From the NCBI GenBank assembly GCA_038206725.1, contig JBBRAO010000032.1, positions 1 through 38,585 on the forward strand: DNA of 38,585 nucleotides. Reading direction: 5' to 3'. A model generated the notes under the pieces. That model searched no databases. It worked only from the letters and a program-made list of their open reading frames with translations, and was not told the origin of the DNA. A program made the position numbers and the translations under genes. Positions 35,321-38,585 of this stretch are shown here, in pieces (within the stretch, counting starts at the first letter, position 1; the number at the start of each line of letters is the position of its first letter). The DNA is from JBAXXL01 sp038206725. Its GTDB lineage: Bacteria; Bacteroidota; Ignavibacteria; Kapaibacteriales; UBA2268.

Positions 35321-35430
35321 GTGAGTCGTGGTGAAAAGGTCAGTACAGAATTTGGGTAAAAGTCATAATAGGTCTGAGTATAATGGATTTAAATCTAATA
35401 TAACAAAACCTTCACGTATGGGAAATAAAA

Positions 35431-35470
35431 TCATCCGGTAAATTTTGATTCACCGGATGAATCGTTTTTT
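35431..35470 (+). terminator. Second hairpin between converging genes
   Basis: TCATCCGGT (35431-35439) pairs with ACCGGATGA (35452-35460), then ATCG and six T (35465-35470). It is related to the palindrome A family and lies between the converging sigma cluster and T9SS gene; the minus strand has no comparable T-run. Confidence 0.6.
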
Positions 35471-35473
35471 GCA

Positions 35474-37600
35474 TTAATTGATCATTACTTTAATTGTTCG
35501 TGATTCTGTGCCGTGTTTAATTACTATCAAATAAGCACCTGTTTCAATGCCCGCGCAATTCCATACCAAATATCCATTGTAGGATGATAACTTATCGAAG
35601 CTTATTTTACTTCTGTCGCTGACTTTTGAGCCATAGATATTATAAATGCCAATTTCATCTTGCTCTATATCTCTACTTGAATCCCAATAAACTAATGAGC
35701 GAACTTCCTTTGTCGCCGGGTTTGGGAATGGAGGAAAAGCATAAAGATAATTTTCTTGGTTTATATTATTCTCCTCAACACCATCAGCAACTAATAAATC
35801 TGAAATTTTGGCACGGTATAAGCCACCGTTATAAGTGCCTGCAAATAAATAACCATCGGAAATTTCTAAGGAGTAAATGATCTGATTTGTCAAACCTGTA
35901 TTTATTCCACGCCAAGCATTTCCTCCATTGGTTGATAGATAAAATCCGTTATTAGAACCGGCAAATATATTATTTCCATCAATCAATATCGAGTAAAAAC
36001 AATATAATGCAAGTTTACCATTTACATATGACCAACTGGTACCATTATCAATTGAGGAATACATTCCTGCTCCAGTACCGACAATCATTTTATCATTGCT
36101 AAATGCAATCGATCGAATTGCGCCGCCACCAAACGTCATATCTTGTTTTTGGACCCAATTGCTTCCTTCGTCATCTGAAAAATATAATCTACCATCTGTT
36201 GCAGCAAATAAGCCGGAATAGTTATTTGCTAAGACTCTTACCTTTAGATCTCCCTGTATTCCATTATTAATTCTTGACCAAGTCATACCGCTGTCTTTAG
36301 AAGAGTATATACCGCTGCATGAACCAGTATAAATTATGTCATCTTTGCTCGTTATAGATAAAATTTGAAAATTTGTTCCTTTTGTTATTTCCTCTATATT
36401 AATTTCTTTCCAACGACGAATCCATTTATCACCTCCATCTGAAGATAGGTACATCCCATCACCGTTTGTGCCAGCAAATATATTATTTCCATCAGTAAAT
36501 AATTTATTTATTTCTAATGCACTGGTCGAATCAAATCCGATGTTTTTTTCCGACCAGCTATCTCCATTGTTCGAAGACAAAAATATCCCATTACCATAAG
36601 TCCCTGCTAATATTAGCGAACCCTTTTTAACCAAAGACCCAACTGATGTATTTACAAGCCCCTTATACGATTTTAGCCAATTATTACCACCATTATTGGA
36701 ATAATACAAACCTGATGCTGTACCTACAAAAATATCTTCACCAATTGCAATTATTTTATTTGCCCTTTTTTTGGAAATGCTTTTGTTTATGGTTGTCCAA
36801 GTATCACCATCATCTGTTGAAAGTTTAAGTTCCGAATCTCTTAATATGAATAAATTATTATTAGCAATAGCTATATCATTTATCAAACCGCCAAATGAAG
36901 CATCCTTTGTTTTTTTTGACCAATTAGCACAATTATCTATTGAAACAAAAAGATTATTTTGTGTCCCTGCCCATATATTATTATGTCTGATGACAAGGCT
37001 TGTTATACCAATATCTCCCATACGACCGGCATTTTTTGGTTCCCAATTATCACCATTATCCGCTGAACTAAACAATCCTGAATTAGAAAGTCCCACGTAA
37101 ATGGTATCTCCTTTTGTCACTATTGCTGTAACAGCTCCTAAAGTATCTGTGGTTATAAGCTTGCTAATCCAGCTATCACCCTTGTTTTCTGAATAGAAAA
37201 GATAGTTATTTGTAGTACCAGCAAAAATGTAATTTCCTTTTATTGCTAATGATGTTATAGTTAGTTCAGTTAGCCCGGAATTTTTTTGTATCCAAATGTC
37301 GCCATTATTGGATGAAAAATAAATTCCACCACCAAAAGTTCCAGCATATATATTGTTGCCATCAATCAATATAATATATATATCCCTATTTCCCAAGCCA
37401 TTATTTTTTGCTACCCAGCTTTCTCCTTTATCGGAGGATACATAGACACCATTTTTAGTACCCATTACCATCTTAGTATCGCTCATTGATAAACACGTAA
37501 CAATGCCGCCATATAAGCCTTTATTACAGGGTTCCCACTGGGAATAAGACACTTGTATAGACACAAGTAACATAAGTAAAAAAAAAACTTTTTTCATCAT
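35474..37600 (-). CDS. T9SS-sorted Ycf48/BNR-type propeller protein
   Basis: A 708-residue secreted protein with signal peptide MMKKVFFLLMLLVSIQVSYSQ. About twelve repeats of ~45-50 residues follow the pattern hydrophobic-GTxNGVYxSSDxGxSW (MVMGTKNGVYVSSDKGESWV, NIYAGTFGGGIYFSSNNGD, SYNGGNNWLKSYKG-like blades), typical of Ycf48/BNR-like beta-propellers. The end is a Por sorting domain: YAFPPFPNPATKEVRSLVYW, IGIYNIYGSKVS, ETGAYLIVIKHG and a final TIKVMIN. It should reach the surface by type IX secretion. The Cys-rich secreted gene upstream (37663-38328) reads in the same direction. Confidence 0.88.
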   Translation of the reverse strand: MMKKVFFLLMLLVSIQVSYSQWEPCNKGLYGGIVTCLSMSDTKMVMGTKNGVYVSSDKGESWVAKNNGLGNRDIYIILIDGNNIYAGTFGGGIYFSSNNGDIWIQKNSGLTELTITSLAIKGNYIFAGTTNNYLFYSENKGDSWISKLITTDTLGAVTAIVTKGDTIYVGLSNSGLFSSADNGDNWEPKNAGRMGDIGITSLVIRHNNIWAGTQNNLFVSIDNCANWSKKTKDASFGGLINDIAIANNNLFILRDSELKLSTDDGDTWTTINKSISKKRANKIIAIGEDIFVGTASGLYYSNNGGNNWLKSYKGLVNTSVGSLVKKGSLILAGTYGNGIFLSSNNGDSWSEKNIGFDSTSALEINKLFTDGNNIFAGTNGDGMYLSSDGGDKWIRRWKEINIEEITKGTNFQILSITSKDDIIYTGSCSGIYSSKDSGMTWSRINNGIQGDLKVRVLANNYSGLFAATDGRLYFSDDEGSNWVQKQDMTFGGGAIRSIAFSNDKMIVGTGAGMYSSIDNGTSWSYVNGKLALYCFYSILIDGNNIFAGSNNGFYLSTNGGNAWRGINTGLTNQIIYSLEISDGYLFAGTYNGGLYRAKISDLLVADGVEENNINQENYLYAFPPFPNPATKEVRSLVYWDSSRDIEQDEIGIYNIYGSKVSDRSKISFDKLSSYNGYLVWNCAGIETGAYLIVIKHGTESRTIKVMIN

Positions 37601-37615
37601 TTAATCTCCATAAAT

Positions 37616-37642
37616 CACTCCGTTGTGTTAAACAACGGAGTG
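37616..37642 (-). terminator. Hairpin between the Cys-rich and propeller genes
   Basis: A perfect 11-bp stem (CACTCCGTTGT at 37616-37626, ACAACGGAGTG at 37632-37642) with a five-base loop. On the minus strand it lies 20 bases after the stop of the Cys-rich gene and 15 before the start of the propeller gene, with AUUUAU after it rather than a U-run. It may attenuate rather than end transcription. Confidence 0.55.
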
Positions 37643-37662
37643 TTATTATTAAAAAATATTGT

Positions 37663-38328
37663 TTATTCTAGAAAATCACATGGGGTTGATAATCTAAAAC
37701 AAGAATTTGTTTGACCAACAATTACAGGGTCAAGCGGTTCTGGACCAAAAGGACAATCAAAAAATCCCAAAATATAGTGTTCTAAAATATTTGCGCGTAC
37801 GATTTGAAGTACGGGATCCCAACAATATTCGTAAATCACGACACAAATGTTGGATCCGGAAGCACAGGCTTCATATTTCATCGTTGAATCCGGTTGCATC
37901 GTTTTTTGCCAACATACACTTTGGAAGAAAGAATGCTTTTTCAATCCTGGGGTTCCACACGGTGGCGGCAATATAGGTACACATTCTAAAACATTTCTTA
38001 AATAAATGTAGCTACGTATTTGTAAATGCATATTATCTATTATCTCTTGTGTAGTCATATTGTTGATACATTCCGGCACAGTTGGTATTTTTTTAAACCA
38101 AACTATTGCTACATGACCTTCTGGATTTGTAAGTGATGGACAAGAATAACATAACTCTGCCTCATATTCACAATTTCCAACCCATAATGTAACCGTCTTA
38201 ATTAAATACCCTTCTGGACATAACGTTCCTTCTTGCGCATTAGCATTATTATTCATAGCAAAAAACGTTAGCATTGTGAACATTGCTATGCTGATAAAAT
38301 TCTTTATTTTTTTCATTTTTATTCTCAT
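37663..38328 (-). CDS. Second cysteine-rich secreted protein
   Basis: A 221-residue protein with a signal peptide (core FISIAMFTMLTFFAMNNNANAQ). Met1 or Met5 (38316) could be the start; neither has a clear ribosome-binding site. The mature part has about 17 cysteines (CEYEAELCYSCPS, PILPPPCG, CWDPVLQIV, CPFGPEPL), suggesting a disulfide-rich secreted fold. Family unknown. Like the Cys-rich gene at 13789 it is preceded, in mirror orientation, by the 150-bp repeat and is followed by a T9SS cargo gene, so the two loci look like duplicated cassettes although the proteins have drifted apart. Confidence 0.65.
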   Translation of the reverse strand: MRIKMKKIKNFISIAMFTMLTFFAMNNNANAQEGTLCPEGYLIKTVTLWVGNCEYEAELCYSCPSLTNPEGHVAIVWFKKIPTVPECINNMTTQEIIDNMHLQIRSYIYLRNVLECVPILPPPCGTPGLKKHSFFQSVCWQKTMQPDSTMKYEACASGSNICVVIYEYCWDPVLQIVRANILEHYILGFFDCPFGPEPLDPVIVGQTNSCFRLSTPCDFLE

Positions 38329-38387
38329 ATAAAATTTAATAAATCATTATTTTAAAATTATCACACTTAAATATTTTTTAATTTTTT

Positions 38388-38540
38388 GAATCTAAGGTTC
38401 TTCCAAAGCATTTTCTTTATTATGGTGGGATAAATTCGTAGCATAAATGTCTGAAGAATATTGTGGTGCAAAAACACCAATCGCAATGATAATTGTTCCG
38501 GCGGCATACAGATATGGTTATAGCTGTGAGCTGTGAGCTG
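38388..38540 (+). repeat. Copy 2 of the inverted 150-bp repeat
   Basis: Inverted relative to 13555-13707. In the frame that is open in copy 1 it carries a TAA, so it is not a gene. It lies about 60 bases upstream of the Cys-rich gene start, the same position copy 1 has relative to its Cys-rich gene. Confidence 0.8.
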
Positions 38541-38585
38541 TGAGCTGTGAGCTGTGAGCTGTGAGCTGTGAGCTGTGAGCTGTGA
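38522..38585 (+). repeat. Heptanucleotide AGCTGTG tandem array, cut by the window edge
   Basis: At least nine perfect units of AGCTGTG run from 38522 to the last base; the true number is unknown. The matching end of copy 1 has 2.7 units in the opposite orientation (CAGCTCA, 13555-13573), so the array is variable in length between copies. Confidence 0.95.

Noticed and set aside
38522..38585. CRISPR array at the window end
   Set aside because: The 7-bp units are directly adjacent without spacers, so it is a simple tandem repeat.

Overview
The window looks like chromosomal DNA from an AT-rich member of the Bacteroidota/Chlorobiota (FCB) group. A lineage near Ignavibacteria or Kapabacteria is my guess, not a proof. 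The reasons are: four secreted proteins with C-terminal type IX secretion (Por) sorting tails, a GldL/GldM-like membrane pair, few clear Shine-Dalgarno sites, several TAnnTTTG-like minus-7 boxes, and an ECF sigma factor next to a barrel-ended anti-sigma-like protein. No rRNA, tRNA, phage, transposase or CRISPR array was recognised.

Layout. (1) 101-8889, minus strand: ten collinear, tightly packed genes: ybaB, recR, a lipoprotein, a GldL-like protein, a GldM-like protein, murB, hydE, phoH, a response regulator-histidine kinase, and a secreted phosphatase-like protein whose catalytic arginine is replaced. (2) 9038-10246, plus: pspA and a YbjN-like chaperone gene, closed by a strong terminator. 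(3) 10544-13153, minus: leuS. (4) 13154-20816, plus: an accessory block with a decayed repeat, a Cys-rich secreted protein and three T9SS cargo genes; palindromic repeats and a duplicated sorting-tail fragment lie in and around them. (5) 20850-22784, minus: ffh then rpsP. (6) 22900-24571, plus: malQ and its terminators. (7) 24608-32107, minus: a TIG lipoprotein broken by a stop codon, a fungal-type cytosine deaminase, a DNA polymerase III delta-prime subunit, a P-loop ATPase with TPR-like tail, an LptF/LptG permease and a polysaccharide flippase. (8) 32311-35320, plus: beta-propeller lipoprotein, ECF sigma factor, and a protein with an anti-sigma-like N-terminus, one inner-membrane helix, a long polar linker and an outer-membrane-barrel-like C-terminus. 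(9) 35474-38585, minus: a large T9SS beta-propeller protein, a second Cys-rich secreted protein and a heptanucleotide repeat array cut by the window edge.

Three things stand out. First, 32311-35269 looks like a self-contained envelope-to-transcription signalling unit; the last protein has the layout of the dual membrane-spanning anti-sigma factors reported in Bacteroides, here with a propeller lipoprotein upstream. Second, palindromic elements of about 33 bp occur both as intergenic hairpins and, twice, in frame inside the sorting domain of the cargo gene at 15226-16782; the last 75 bp of that gene recur as an out-of-frame orphan after the next cargo gene. Third, a mirrored cassette (heptamer array, decayed 150-bp repeat, Cys-rich secreted gene, T9SS cargo gene) occurs at 13555-15161 and, inverted, at 38585-35474.
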